A stretch of DNA of 64,000 bases from Trinickia diaoshuihuensis (GCF_003390925.1 NZ_QUBS01000018.1:62001-126000); one strand, 5' to 3'. Shown: positions 17,980 through 27,663, counted from the stretch's first letter. Program-made: numbers and translations. Notes: generated by a model from the letters alone, not told the origin.

Positions 17980-19515
17980 ATGAAGACGCATCCCATCCGC
18001 TTTTACCACCGCGGCGCCATCCGCGAAGTCTCGGGCGTTCCCGTCACGCGCACGGTGCTGCAGCACCTGCGCGACGATATGCGCTGCACGGGCACCAAAG
18101 AGGGATGCGCCGAAGGCGACTGCGGCGCGTGCACGGTCGTCGTCGGCGAACTCGACGGCAACGGCGAGTTCGCGCTCAAGGCCGTCAACGCCTGCATCCG
18201 CTTCCTGCCCACGCTCGACGGATGCGCGCTCTTCACCGTCGAAGACTTGCGTGGGCCCGACGGCGCACTGCACCCGGTTCAGCAAGCGCTCGTGGACTGT
18301 CACGGCTCGCAATGCGGCTTTTGCACGCCCGGGTTCGCCATGTCGATGTGGGCGCTTTACGAAAACCACCCCGCCGACGCCGGGCTGCCGACGCGCGAGG
18401 AAATCGCCACGGCGCTCTCGGGCAACCTATGCCGCTGCACGGGCTATCGTCCGATCGTTGAAGCCGCCCAGCAGATGCTCGACACCGACCGTTACGCGCG
18501 CGTCGCGCTCGATCGGACAGCACTCGTGCAAGCGCTCCGAACGATCCAACCGGAGCCTAACGAAACGTTCGCCTACGCCGGCACGGACGTCCGCGGCAGC
18601 GCCTTCGGCGAAAACCGGTTCTGGGCGCCGACTTCGCTCGATGCGTTCGCGCAACTGCGCAGCGAGCATCCGGACGCGCTCGTGCTCGCGGGCAGTACCG
18701 ATGTCGGGCTGTGGGCCACGAAGCAACTGCGCGATCTCGGGGACTTGCTCTACATCGGCCGCGTAGCCGAACTGCGCGCGATCGAGCGCGACGCCACCAC
18801 GCTGACGATCGGCTCAGCCGCGACGCTCGAAGACGCCTACGCCGCCCTCGTCGTCGATTACCCGGAACTGGTCGAACTCGGCAAACGATTCGCCTCGCTT
18901 CCGGTCCGCAATGCCGGCACGCTCGGCGGCAACGTCGCCAACGGCTCGCCCATCGGCGACTCGATGCCCGCATTGATCGCACTCGACGCGCAAATCGTTT
19001 TGCGGCGAGGCCGAGACACTCGCACGATGCCGCTGGACGCCTTCTACCTCGGATATCAGAAAACGGCGCTCGAAGCCGGCGAATTCGTCGCCGCGCTGCG
19101 CGTTCCGCGCCCCGCAACAACGCTGCGCTTTAGGACCTACAAAGTCTCGAAGCGTTACGATCAAGACATCTCGGCCGTATGCGCGGCGTTCGCTATCGAG
19201 ATGGTGGACGGCGCGATCGCAAGCGCCCGCGTCGGGTTCGGCGGCATGGCCGCCACACCCAAGCGGGCATTGCTCGCCGAGGCAGCGCTCGCCGGTGGCC
19301 CCTGGGACGAGGCGGCGGCGCGGCGCGCCATGCAAGCGCTCGCGAGCGATTACCAGCCGCTGACGGATTTGCGCGCGTCGAGCCGCTATCGCGCGGCCGT
19401 CGCCGCCAATTTGCTCTGGCGCTTCTGGCTCGAAACACGCGATGAAGCCCCGCTCGCGCTGGCACAAGTCGATGCATTCGCCTTCGACGCGGCGCACGCC
19501 AAGGAGGCACCGTGA
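17980..19515 (+). CDS. xdhA: Xanthine dehydrogenase small subunit (2Fe-2S and FAD)
   Basis: XdhA carries electrons from the molybdenum subunit through two 2Fe-2S clusters to FAD and NAD. In its 511 residues the plant-ferredoxin-type cluster ligands are in TKEGCAEGDCGACTVV. The second cluster is in CHGSQCGFCTPG and LSGNLCRCTGYRP (about residues 108-150). The FAD-binding domain follows (LVLAGSTDVGLWATKQL, then NAGTLGGNVANGSPIGDSMP), with the CO-dehydrogenase-type C-terminal domain at the end. It opens the purine catabolic operon and its stop overlaps the xdhB GTG start by four bases. Confidence 0.97.
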   Translation: MKTHPIRFYHRGAIREVSGVPVTRTVLQHLRDDMRCTGTKEGCAEGDCGACTVVVGELDGNGEFALKAVNACIRFLPTLDGCALFTVEDLRGPDGALHPVQQALVDCHGSQCGFCTPGFAMSMWALYENHPADAGLPTREEIATALSGNLCRCTGYRPIVEAAQQMLDTDRYARVALDRTALVQALRTIQPEPNETFAYAGTDVRGSAFGENRFWAPTSLDAFAQLRSEHPDALVLAGSTDVGLWATKQLRDLGDLLYIGRVAELRAIERDATTLTIGSAATLEDAYAALVVDYPELVELGKRFASLPVRNAGTLGGNVANGSPIGDSMPALIALDAQIVLRRGRDTRTMPLDAFYLGYQKTALEAGEFVAALRVPRPATTLRFRTYKVSKRYDQDISAVCAAFAIEMVDGAIASARVGFGGMAATPKRALLAEAALAGGPWDEAAARRAMQALASDYQPLTDLRASSRYRAAVAANLLWRFWLETRDEAPLALAQVDAFAFDAAHAKEAP

Positions 19516-21965
19516 ACCAGCCCACCGAAGCGCCCATTGCCCCACCCGTCTCCGCGGCGCATACGGCGAGCCCCGGCGACGCGATCGGCGTGCCGCTACC
19601 GCACGAGTCGGCCGAGTTGCACGTGAGCGGCGAAGCGCGCTACACCGACGACTTACCCGAACTGGCGGGCACGCTTTACGTTGCGCTCGGGCTGTCGCGC
19701 CACGCCCACGCGCATATCGTCGCGCTCGACCTGACCGCCGTGCGCGAAGCGCCGGGCGTCGTCGCCGTCTTCACCGCGGCCGATATCCCCGGCGAGAACA
19801 ATTGCGGCCCCGTGGTTCACGACGATCCGATACTGGCGGACGATCTCGTCCAATACCTCGGGCAGCCGGTGTTCGCCGTCGTTGCAACGTCTTACGAACT
19901 CGCGCGCCGCGCGGCCGCCCTCGCCAAGCGCGACGACGTCGTGCGCTACGAACCGCTGGAGCCGGTCCTGACGATCGCCGAAGCCAGGGCGCGGCATCAC
20001 TACGTCCTGCCGCCGCAGCGCTTGACGCGCGGCTCGCCCGCCGCGCGCATCGCGCAAGCGCCGCACCGGCTCGACGGCGAATTCGAAGTCGGCGGCCAAG
20101 AACAGTTCTACCTCGAAGGGCAAGTAGCCTACGCCGTTCCGACCGAGCGCAACGGCGTCCACGTCTATAGCTCGACGCAGCACCCAAGCGAAATGCAAGC
20201 GGTGGTCGCTCATATGCTCGGTTGGCCCGCGCATAACGTCGTCTGCGAGTGCCGACGGATGGGCGGAGGATTCGGCGGCAAGGAATCGCAGTCGGGCCTG
20301 TTCGCATGCGTAGCCGCGCTCGCCTGCACGCGCCTAGGGCGTCCCGTCAAACTACGGGTCGACCGCGATGACGACTTCCTCGTCACGGGCAAACGCCACG
20401 ATGCGCTCTACCGGTACGAAGCAGGCTACGACGACGACGGCCGGATTCTCGGCTTGCGCGTCGAGATCGCGCTGCGGGCCGGTTATTCGGCCGACTTGTC
20501 GGGCGCCGTCGCCACGCGCGCCGTCTGCCATGTCGACAATGCGTACTTCCTTTCGGATGTCGAGATCGTCGCACTCCCGTGCAAGACGAACACGCAGTCG
20601 AACACCGCCTTTCGAGGCTTCGGCGGTCCGCAGGGCGCGCTCGTCACCGAAGTCATCCTCGACGGCATTGCCCGCGCGCTCGGCCGCGACCCGCTCGACG
20701 TCAGGCTCATCAACTACTACGGAATCGGCGAGCGCGATACGACGCCCTACGGCCAACGCGTCGAAGACAACGTGCTCCCACAGCTCACGGCCCAATTGCT
20801 CGATTCGAGCCAATACCGCACGCGGCGCGAAGCGCTCGCCGCCTATAACGCGGCGAGCCCGTTCTTAAAGCGCGGCATCGCATTCTCGCCGGTCAAGTTC
20901 GGGATCTCGTTCAACGTCGAATTCTTGAATCAGGCCGGTGCGCTCGTGCACGTCTATCGGGATGGCTCCGTGCTCGTCAATCACGGCGGCACCGAAATGG
21001 GTCAGGGAGTCAACACGAAGGTGGCGCAGGTCGTCGCCCACGTGTTCGGCCTGCCGCTCGCGCAAGTACGCGTGAGCGCCACCGACACCTCGAAAGTCGC
21101 CAATACGTCCGCGACGGCCGCCTCCACCGGCAGCGATCTGAACGGCAAGGCGGCCGAGGCCGCCGCGCTGACGATCCGCGACCGTCTCGCCGAGTTGGCG
21201 GCGCGCACGCTCGGCGGCGAGGCGTCGGGCGTCCGCTTCGAGCAAGGGCTAGTGCATGGGGCGAACGCCTCCATCCCGTTCGGTCAGCTCGTCGCCGCAG
21301 CCTATCTCGCGCGCGTGCAACTGTGGTCCGACGGTTTTTACACGACCCCGAAGATCCATTGGGACGCCGCGTCGATGACGGGCCATCCGTTCTACTACTT
21401 CGCCTACGGCGCGGCGGTGGCGGAAGTCGTCGTCAATACGCTGACGGGCGAATCCAAGCTCGTGCGCGCCGATCTACTGCACGACGTCGGCCGCTCGATT
21501 AACCCGGCGATCGACATCGGCCAGATCGAAGGCGGGTTTATCCAAGGGATGGGCTGGCTCACGACCGAAGCGCTCTGGTGGAACCGCGATGGGCGCTTGA
21601 TGACGCACGCCCCGTCGACCTACAAGATACCGGCCGTCAGCGATACCCCGGCTGCGTTCGACGTCCGGCTCTTTGCCAACGAAAACGCCGAGCCGACGAT
21701 TTTCCGCTCGAAGGCCGTCGGCGAACCGCCGCTGCTGCTCGCCTTCTCCGTGTTCCTGGCCATACGCGACGCGATCGCCGCGCAAGCGCCGGGAAGCCGT
21801 GGCGCACCGCCGCTCGTCGCGCCCGCGACGCCAGAGGCGATTCTCTTTGCGCTCGAGGAAACCGGCGCCGCGCGCGGCGATGGCACGAACCATGCAGCGC
21901 TTGAACGTACCGCATCGACGGCCGCCGGCACAGTCCGCACCGCACCCGCCGGCGATACGGCTTGA
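19512..21965 (+). CDS. xdhB: Xanthine dehydrogenase large subunit (molybdenum cofactor)
   Basis: XdhB binds the molybdopterin cofactor and hydroxylates hypoxanthine to xanthine and xanthine to urate. The 817-residue protein has the cofactor-binding loops MGGGFGGKESQ and AFRGFGGPQG, the GQGVNTKV segment, and the catalytic glutamate in KAVGEPPLLLAF near residue 740. The start is GTG at 19512, overlapping xdhA as GTGA, with a GGAG-type ribosome site inside xdhA. Length and domain order are typical of the bacterial two-subunit enzyme. Confidence 0.97.
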   Translation: MNQPTEAPIAPPVSAAHTASPGDAIGVPLPHESAELHVSGEARYTDDLPELAGTLYVALGLSRHAHAHIVALDLTAVREAPGVVAVFTAADIPGENNCGPVVHDDPILADDLVQYLGQPVFAVVATSYELARRAAALAKRDDVVRYEPLEPVLTIAEARARHHYVLPPQRLTRGSPAARIAQAPHRLDGEFEVGGQEQFYLEGQVAYAVPTERNGVHVYSSTQHPSEMQAVVAHMLGWPAHNVVCECRRMGGGFGGKESQSGLFACVAALACTRLGRPVKLRVDRDDDFLVTGKRHDALYRYEAGYDDDGRILGLRVEIALRAGYSADLSGAVATRAVCHVDNAYFLSDVEIVALPCKTNTQSNTAFRGFGGPQGALVTEVILDGIARALGRDPLDVRLINYYGIGERDTTPYGQRVEDNVLPQLTAQLLDSSQYRTRREALAAYNAASPFLKRGIAFSPVKFGISFNVEFLNQAGALVHVYRDGSVLVNHGGTEMGQGVNTKVAQVVAHVFGLPLAQVRVSATDTSKVANTSATAASTGSDLNGKAAEAAALTIRDRLAELAARTLGGEASGVRFEQGLVHGANASIPFGQLVAAAYLARVQLWSDGFYTTPKIHWDAASMTGHPFYYFAYGAAVAEVVVNTLTGESKLVRADLLHDVGRSINPAIDIGQIEGGFIQGMGWLTTEALWWNRDGRLMTHAPSTYKIPAVSDTPAAFDVRLFANENAEPTIFRSKAVGEPPLLLAFSVFLAIRDAIAAQAPGSRGAPPLVAPATPEAILFALEETGAARGDGTNHAALERTASTAAGTVRTAPAGDTA

Positions 21966-21982
21966 ACGGAGCACACGCACGC

Positions 21983-23035
21983 ATGCAACCCTGGCTCACC
22001 GAATTACAACAATTGCTCACGCACGGCGATGCCGTCGTGCTCGTGACGGTTGCTCGCGTCGAGGGTTCGACGCCGCGCGAGGCGGGCGCGAAGATGATCG
22101 TCACGCGCGAAAGCGCGCTCCACACGATCGGCGGCGGCCATCTCGAATGGCGCGCGATCGAAATCGCCCGCGAAGTGCTGCGCGACGGCATGCGTGTGCC
22201 GCGTATGCGGCGGCTCGAAAGGCTCTCGCTCGGGCCGAGCCTCGGTCAATGCTGCGGCGGCGCGGTCGTGCTGGCGTTCGAGCGGCTCGACGTCGGCGAC
22301 CTCGATTGGGTGGCCGCGCTCGGTAAATCGATCCATGCCGGCAAAGCGATGCAACGCAGCGTATCATTCGGCCCCTTGCACGAACCTGTGCGGCTGGCGC
22401 CCTTGGATACCGGTATCCAAGCGCCCGAATGTCTGCTGTGGGACGGCGCCGGTTTCGACGAAGGCAACGCGCTGCTCACGGAGACGATCGTCTCGCGCGA
22501 GGTCCCCGTCATGCTGTTCGGATCCGGGCACGTCGCCACGGCCTTTGCGCGCGTGCTGACGACGTTGCCGTGCCGCGTGCGCTGGGTGGACGTACGCGAT
22601 GCCCGCTTTCCGTCGAAACAAGCGCTCACCGAATGGGCCAATGTGACGATCGACGCGCGCGAGACGCCGGAGGATGCGGTCGATGACGCGCCCCCGGGTA
22701 CCGCGTTCGTCGTCATGACGCATGACCATGCGCGCGATCTCGTCCTCGCCGAGCGTATCTTGCGGCGCGGCGATTTTCTGTTTTTCGGGATGATCGGCTC
22801 GCGCACGAAGCGCCGGCAATTCGACGAGCGCCTCGCCGCCTTCGGCATCGAGCCCGCGGCCATCGCCCGGATGGTCTGCCCGATCGGTATCGAAGGCATC
22901 GACGACAAAGCCCCCGAGGTCATCGCGCTCTCCGCCGCCGCGCAGTTGCTGCAAGCCATCGAAGCCGCCCGCGCCGCCCCCAACGGCCGTGCCCGATCAA
23001 CCGTTTTCCTTGCTGCAACCGCTGACCGACCATGA
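21983..23035 (+). CDS. xdhC: Xanthine dehydrogenase accessory protein XdhC
   Basis: XdhC binds molybdenum cofactor, helps its sulfuration and inserts it into XdhB. The 350-residue product has the EGSTPREAGAKMIV and GGGHLEWRAIE motifs of the N-terminal domain, the cysteine pair in SLGQCCGGAVV, and a C-terminal Rossmann fold starting VMLFGSGHVATAF. The ATG at 21983 is preferred. Its stop overlaps the next gene's start as ATGA, so the deaminase is translationally coupled to it. Confidence 0.95.
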   Translation: MQPWLTELQQLLTHGDAVVLVTVARVEGSTPREAGAKMIVTRESALHTIGGGHLEWRAIEIAREVLRDGMRVPRMRRLERLSLGPSLGQCCGGAVVLAFERLDVGDLDWVAALGKSIHAGKAMQRSVSFGPLHEPVRLAPLDTGIQAPECLLWDGAGFDEGNALLTETIVSREVPVMLFGSGHVATAFARVLTTLPCRVRWVDVRDARFPSKQALTEWANVTIDARETPEDAVDDAPPGTAFVVMTHDHARDLVLAERILRRGDFLFFGMIGSRTKRRQFDERLAAFGIEPAAIARMVCPIGIEGIDDKAPEVIALSAAAQLLQAIEAARAAPNGRARSTVFLAATADRP

Positions 23036-24072
23036 CACCGAACTTAGCTAAAAAAATCGCCGGCGCGCCGAAGGCCGAACTGCATATCCATATCGAAGGT
23101 TCGCTCGAGCCGGAGGTCATCTTCAACCTCGCCAAACGCAATGGCGTGAAACTTTCGTACGAATCGATCGAAGCGCTGAAGCGGGCTTATGAGTTCACCG
23201 ATCTGCAGTCGTTTCTCGACATCTATTACGCCGGGGCAAGCGTCCTGCTGACGGAAGAAGATTTTTACACGATGACGGCCGCCTACGTCGAACGCGCGCT
23301 CGCCGACAACGTCGTGCATGCCGAAATCTTTTTCGATCCGCAAACGCATATGGAACGCGGCGTCGCGATCAGCACGGCCGTGGCCGGCATCGAACGCGCG
23401 TTGGCCGAAGGCGAAGCACGCGGGCTCACGAGCAAGCTCATCCTCTGCTTCCTGCGCCACTTGTCGGAGGCCGACGCGCTCGCCACCTACGAAGCGGCCT
23501 TGCCGCTATTCGATACCTATTCGCATCGCCTGATCGGCGTCGGTCTCGACTCGTCCGAGCGAGGTCATCCGCCCTCGAAGTTCGAGCGCGTCTTCGCGAA
23601 GGCGCGCGAACGGGGACTCAAGCTCGTCGCACACGCGGGCGAGGAAGGGCCGCCCGCTTATATTCACGAAGCGCTCGACGTGCTCAAGGTCGATCGCGTC
23701 GATCACGGCGTGCGCAGTATCGAAGATCCCGCACTCGTGGCCCGGCTCGCCGATTCGCGCGTGGCACTGACGGTGTGTCCGCTCTCGAACATCAAGCTGC
23801 GCGTGTTCGACGACATGAAGCAACACACGCTCAAGCAATTGCTCGCGCAAGGGGTGGCCGTCACCGTGAACTCGGACGATCCCGCTTACTTCGGCGGTTA
23901 CGTCAATGCCAACTATTTCGCCACGGTCGAGGCGCTCGATTTGACGGAGCAAGAGGTCTACACGATTTTGCGCAACGGGTTCGAGGCGTCGTTCGTCTCG
24001 CCGATCGAGCGGCAGGCGCTGATCGACAAACTCGATGCCTATTGGAGCCAGCCGGACTCCGCGCCGCATTGA
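23032..24072 (+). CDS. Adenine deaminase (adenosine deaminase superfamily)
   Basis: The 346-residue metal-dependent deaminase has all family ligands: HIHIEGSLEPEV, the HAGEEGPPAY block, DHGVRS and NSDDPAYFGGY. Its overall pattern, including FFDPQTHMERG, GLDSSERGHPPSKF and TVCPLSNIKL, is closer to bacterial adenine deaminases such as Pseudomonas PA0148 (from memory) than to true adenosine deaminases, though databases often label such proteins Add. Adenine to hypoxanthine would feed directly into the xanthine dehydrogenase encoded just upstream. It overlaps xdhC by four bases. Confidence 0.88.
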   Translation: MTPNLAKKIAGAPKAELHIHIEGSLEPEVIFNLAKRNGVKLSYESIEALKRAYEFTDLQSFLDIYYAGASVLLTEEDFYTMTAAYVERALADNVVHAEIFFDPQTHMERGVAISTAVAGIERALAEGEARGLTSKLILCFLRHLSEADALATYEAALPLFDTYSHRLIGVGLDSSERGHPPSKFERVFAKARERGLKLVAHAGEEGPPAYIHEALDVLKVDRVDHGVRSIEDPALVARLADSRVALTVCPLSNIKLRVFDDMKQHTLKQLLAQGVAVTVNSDDPAYFGGYVNANYFATVEALDLTEQEVYTILRNGFEASFVSPIERQALIDKLDAYWSQPDSAPH

Positions 24073-24203
24073 CTTTCCGATGCGGACCGCGTTAAACCGG
24101 CCGCACCCGCCGCGCCGACCTTCCGTTGCGGATGCAACGAAGGCGCCGCTCGGCCTCGCGCCGCGCAGCCCGCATTTTTTATCGCACTGAGAGACGTACG
24201 ATC

Positions 24204-25511
24204 ATGAGTCAACACCCACCGCGGACCGCCTACCGCGCCAAACTGCTGACCTTCGCCGGCGACCCCGCCACGAAGGCGGGCGGCGCCTGTTTCGAGGAAG
24301 ACGGCTTGCTCATCGTCGAAGGCGAGCGCGTGTTGGCCGCCGGCTCGTATGCGTCGCTGCGTTCGCAGTTGACGCCGGACACGGCCGTCGTCGAGCGGCC
24401 CGGCAAATTGATTGCCCCCGGCTTCATCGATACGCACGTGCACTATCCGCAAACCGAGATGATCGCCTCGCCGGCGGCGGGGCTGCTGCCGTGGCTAGAC
24501 ACCTATACGTTCCCGACCGAACGCGGCTTCGCCGATCCCGCGCATGCGACGAGCGTAGCCGACTTCTTTCTCGACCAGTTGGTGGCTTGCGGGACGACGA
24601 CGGCGCTCGTCTACTGCACGGTGCACATGGGCTCGGCCGATGCGCTGTTCCAAGCAAGCGAGGCGCGCAATCTGCGCATGGTCGCAGGCAAGGTGCTCAT
24701 GGATCGCAATTGTCCCGAGTTCCTGCGCGATACGGCGCAATCGGGCTATGACGACAGCGCCGCGTTGATCGAGCGATGGCACAAACGCGGACGCCAACTG
24801 TACGCGCTAACGCCGCGCTTCGCGCCCACCTCGACGCCCGAACAACTCGAAGCGTGCGGCGCCCTCGCCCGCTTGCATCCCGACGTCTTCATCCAAAGCC
24901 ACGTCTCGGAAAACACCGACGAAGTGAAGTGGGTGGCGGAGCTGTTCCCGGGTCACCGCAGCTATCTCGGCGTCTACGAGCACTACGGCCTGCTGCGCCG
25001 GCGCGCCGTATACGGCCATTGCATCTATTTGGACGACCACGATCGCGCGCGCATGGCGGAAACGGGCGCCGTCGCGTCGCACTGCCCTACTTCGAACCTG
25101 TTCCTCGGCAGTGGGCTCTTCGATTTCGACAAGGCGGGCGCATCGGGTATGCCGGTCGCGCTCGGCACCGACGTGGGCGGCGGAACGTCGTTCTCGATGC
25201 TGCAGACGATGAACGAAGCGCACAAGGTCGCGCGTATGACCGGGCACCACCTCACGGCGGCCCGGATGTTCTGGCTCGCAACCGCGGGCGCCGCGCAAGC
25301 GCTCGGGCTCGACGACACGATCGGCACGCTGCGCGCGGGCGCCGAAGCGGACTTCATCGTACTCGATCCCGAGGCCACGCCGCTGCTCGCTCGCCGCACG
25401 GCGCTCGCGCAATCGCCCGAGGAATGGCTGTTCGCCTTCGCCATGCTCGGCGACGATCGCGCCGTGCTCGAGACCTATGCGGCGGGCAAGCGCGTGCATC
25501 GGCGCGCCTGA
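24204..25511 (+). CDS. guaD: Guanine deaminase
   Basis: GuaD converts guanine to xanthine, the substrate of the dehydrogenase made by the same cluster. The 435-residue amidohydrolase shows the zinc ligands in GFIDTHVHYPQTEM, the HVSEN block, the GHCIYLDDHD segment and the aspartate in ALGTDVGGGTSFSM. The start at 24204 follows a GAGA ribosome site. The 131-base gap after the adenine deaminase holds a hairpin (about 24116-24144) with no T-run. It is the last gene of the purine set and converges on the flavin enzyme gene. Confidence 0.95.
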   Translation: MSQHPPRTAYRAKLLTFAGDPATKAGGACFEEDGLLIVEGERVLAAGSYASLRSQLTPDTAVVERPGKLIAPGFIDTHVHYPQTEMIASPAAGLLPWLDTYTFPTERGFADPAHATSVADFFLDQLVACGTTTALVYCTVHMGSADALFQASEARNLRMVAGKVLMDRNCPEFLRDTAQSGYDDSAALIERWHKRGRQLYALTPRFAPTSTPEQLEACGALARLHPDVFIQSHVSENTDEVKWVAELFPGHRSYLGVYEHYGLLRRRAVYGHCIYLDDHDRARMAETGAVASHCPTSNLFLGSGLFDFDKAGASGMPVALGTDVGGGTSFSMLQTMNEAHKVARMTGHHLTAARMFWLATAGAAQALGLDDTIGTLRAGAEADFIVLDPEATPLLARRTALAQSPEEWLFAFAMLGDDRAVLETYAAGKRVHRRA

Positions 25512-25551
25512 CCGCCGGACTCGCCGCGGCGCTTCCACCGCGTGCGGGCCA

Positions 25552-26802
25552 TTACGGCTGCATGGTCGTGCACACTTCATGCAGCGCATTGAAACGCCGC
25601 ACCGGATCCGCGACATACGGATTGGTCTCATCCCATGCGTAACCGGCGAGAATCGAGCTGATCATGCGGCGAATCTTCGGCGTTTGATTCTCGTAGAAAA
25701 TGATGTCCTGCAACTCGCCCGTATACCAGCGTTCCACGAACACGCGGAACGTATCGATGCCCTTACGCAGCGGCGCATCGTACTCGGCGGCCCAATCCAC
25801 GCGCTCGCCGTCGAGTTGCTTGAGCAGCGTTTGCGCGGCGAGATGCGCAGAGCGCAGCGCGATCGTCACGCCCGACGAGAACACGGGATCGAGGAATTCG
25901 CCGGCGTTGCCCAGCAGTGCGTAACCGGGGCCATGCAATCGTTCGACGTTCGCCGAATAACCGGCGATGCGATTGACGGGCATCAAGAACGGCGCATCGC
26001 CGAGCAAGCGCGCAACCGTCGGTTCGGCCCGCATCAATTCGCGCAGTTTCGCCTCGCGCTGCGCCTCGGGCACATCGAGAAAATCGGCGTCGGCCACGCA
26101 GCCGATCGACGTACGGCCGCCCGCGAGCGGAATCATCCAGTACCAGACGTCGCGCCGCTCGGGGTGGACGGCCACGCAAATCTTGTCGCGATCGGTCGTG
26201 CCGGCCGGTAAGGCATCGCGTACATGTGAAAACAGCGCGGCTCGCGTGGGCATGCGGCTCGGCGTCTCGAGCCCGAGCAGCCGCGGCAAGACGCGGCCGA
26301 AGCCGCTTGCATCGAACACGAAGCGCGCGGCGACGCGATAGACGCGCCCCGCTTCGTCCGCTACTTCGAGCACCGGGTTCTCGCCCGTTTGCATCGATCG
26401 CACCGTATGGCCGAAGCGCACGTGTACGCCTTGATCGGCCGCGCGCCGGATCAACAGTTGGTCGAACACGGCGCGCTCGACTTGATAGGTCGTGCCCCAT
26501 CCATCGGAATGCTTGTCGCGGAAGTCGAACGACGAGGTCTTCTCGCCATGCACGAACGACGCCCCGTTCTTGTATTGGAAACCGGCCTCGACGACAGCCT
26601 TGAGCATGCCGGCTTCCTCGAGATAAGCCATGCTTTGTGGCAGCAGACTTTCGCCGATCGAAAACCGCGGAAAATGCTGGCGCTCGAGCACCAGCACCGA
26701 GCGGCCGGCGCGCGCGAGCAACGCCGACGCAACCGCCCCGGCAGGTCCCGCGCCGATCACAGCTACATCGATATGCTCGACTTCCCCGTACTCTGTATTC
26801 AT
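25552..26802 (-). CDS. FAD-dependent oxidoreductase with flavin-halogenase motifs
   Basis: The 416-residue flavoprotein has the FAD Rossmann motif VIGAGPAGAVASALLARAG (residues 15-33) and the FPRFSIGESLLP block (44-55). Two halogenase hallmarks are present: WxWxIP as WYWMIP at residues 220-225, and a lysine at position 78 (QYKNGASF), close to the catalytic lysine of tryptophan halogenases. It has no signal peptide. It lies at the distal end of the aryl polyene cluster, divergent from a methyltransferase gene. Xanthomonadins are brominated aryl polyenes, so halogenation of the polyene head is plausible. A hydroxylase or reductase role cannot be excluded from sequence alone. Confidence 0.75.
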   Translation of the reverse strand: MNTEYGEVEHIDVAVIGAGPAGAVASALLARAGRSVLVLERQHFPRFSIGESLLPQSMAYLEEAGMLKAVVEAGFQYKNGASFVHGEKTSSFDFRDKHSDGWGTTYQVERAVFDQLLIRRAADQGVHVRFGHTVRSMQTGENPVLEVADEAGRVYRVAARFVFDASGFGRVLPRLLGLETPSRMPTRAALFSHVRDALPAGTTDRDKICVAVHPERRDVWYWMIPLAGGRTSIGCVADADFLDVPEAQREAKLRELMRAEPTVARLLGDAPFLMPVNRIAGYSANVERLHGPGYALLGNAGEFLDPVFSSGVTIALRSAHLAAQTLLKQLDGERVDWAAEYDAPLRKGIDTFRVFVERWYTGELQDIIFYENQTPKIRRMISSILAGYAWDETNPYVADPVRRFNALHEVCTTMQP

Positions 26803-26905
26803 GCTTCTTTCATCCTTTTTATCGCTTACTTCAACGCTAAGCGAACTGTGTCGCCGTTTCCATGCGTGCCTTGCCTGCTTCCGATTACAATGCGCGGCAT
26901 TACAA

Positions 26906-26920
26906 CGAGAACCATTCTCG
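26906..26920. promoter_or_regulatory. Inverted repeat before the methyltransferase start
   Basis: CGAGAA and TTCTCG are separated by CCA, forming a perfect 15-base inverted repeat that ends 11 bases before the ATG and abuts the GGGGAAG ribosome site. It could be an operator or a small hairpin affecting translation. Confidence 0.4.
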
Positions 26921-26931
26921 GGGAAGCCGAC

Positions 26932-27663
26932 ATGTCATCCAATTCATCCACCGCCGCGAGCCATCGCTCGACCTTCGTCCCCGAGACGGCGTTCGGCGTA
27001 TGGTTCCTGCGCACACACACGTGGGAACACCACGTGTTGCGCGTGGCGATCAACGATCTGAAACGACTCATCGATACGCCGCTGCCCCAGGCTCCCGTCA
27101 TCGTCGACGCCGGGTGCGGCCAGGGCATTTCGTTCAAACTGCTGGCCCGTGCGTTCAAGCCGAGCCGCATCGTCGGCGTCGATTGTCATGGGCCCTCGCT
27201 CGCATTGGCCGGCGAGGCCGCCCAACGCACGCGCGTTTCCGTCGAAGTCATGCAGGGCGATTGCGCCGCACTGCCGCTGCCCGATGCGAGCGCCGATATG
27301 GTCTTCTGCCATCAAACGTTCCATCACCTCGTCGAGCAAGAACGCGCGCTCGACTCCTTTTGGCGCGTGTTGAAACCGGGCGGTGTGCTGCTGTTCGCCG
27401 AATCGACGGACGCCTACATCAAGTCGTGGGTCATCCGCCTGCTGTTCCGCCATCCCATGCACGTGCAAAAAAGCGCCGACGGCTATCTCGCCATGCTGCG
27501 CGAGCGCGGTTTCGCCTTCGAGGAACGCCATATCTCGCTGCCCTATCTCTGGTGGAGCCGAGCGAAGGACTTCGGTCTGCTCGAGCGCCTTGGCCTGCAT
27601 CATCCGCAGCCCGGCAAACGCCGCGAAACGCTCGTCAACGTCGCCGCCCGCAAACCGCTCTAA
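26932..27663 (+). CDS. Class I SAM-dependent methyltransferase
   Basis: The 243-residue enzyme has SAM motif I VIVDAGCGQGISFKLL (about residues 57-72), an acidic motif II VGVDCHGPS, the ALPLPDASADMVFCHQTFHH segment and LKPGGVLLFAES. This is the methyltransferase_11 pattern. It is divergent from the flavin enzyme and convergent with the secreted paralogues of the aryl polyene cluster. E. coli ape clusters also contain a methyltransferase that modifies the aryl head, so this gene is a likely tailoring enzyme. The substrate is inferred, not shown. Confidence 0.85.
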   Translation: MSSNSSTAASHRSTFVPETAFGVWFLRTHTWEHHVLRVAINDLKRLIDTPLPQAPVIVDAGCGQGISFKLLARAFKPSRIVGVDCHGPSLALAGEAAQRTRVSVEVMQGDCAALPLPDASADMVFCHQTFHHLVEQERALDSFWRVLKPGGVLLFAESTDAYIKSWVIRLLFRHPMHVQKSADGYLAMLRERGFAFEERHISLPYLWWSRAKDFGLLERLGLHHPQPGKRRETLVNVAARKPL

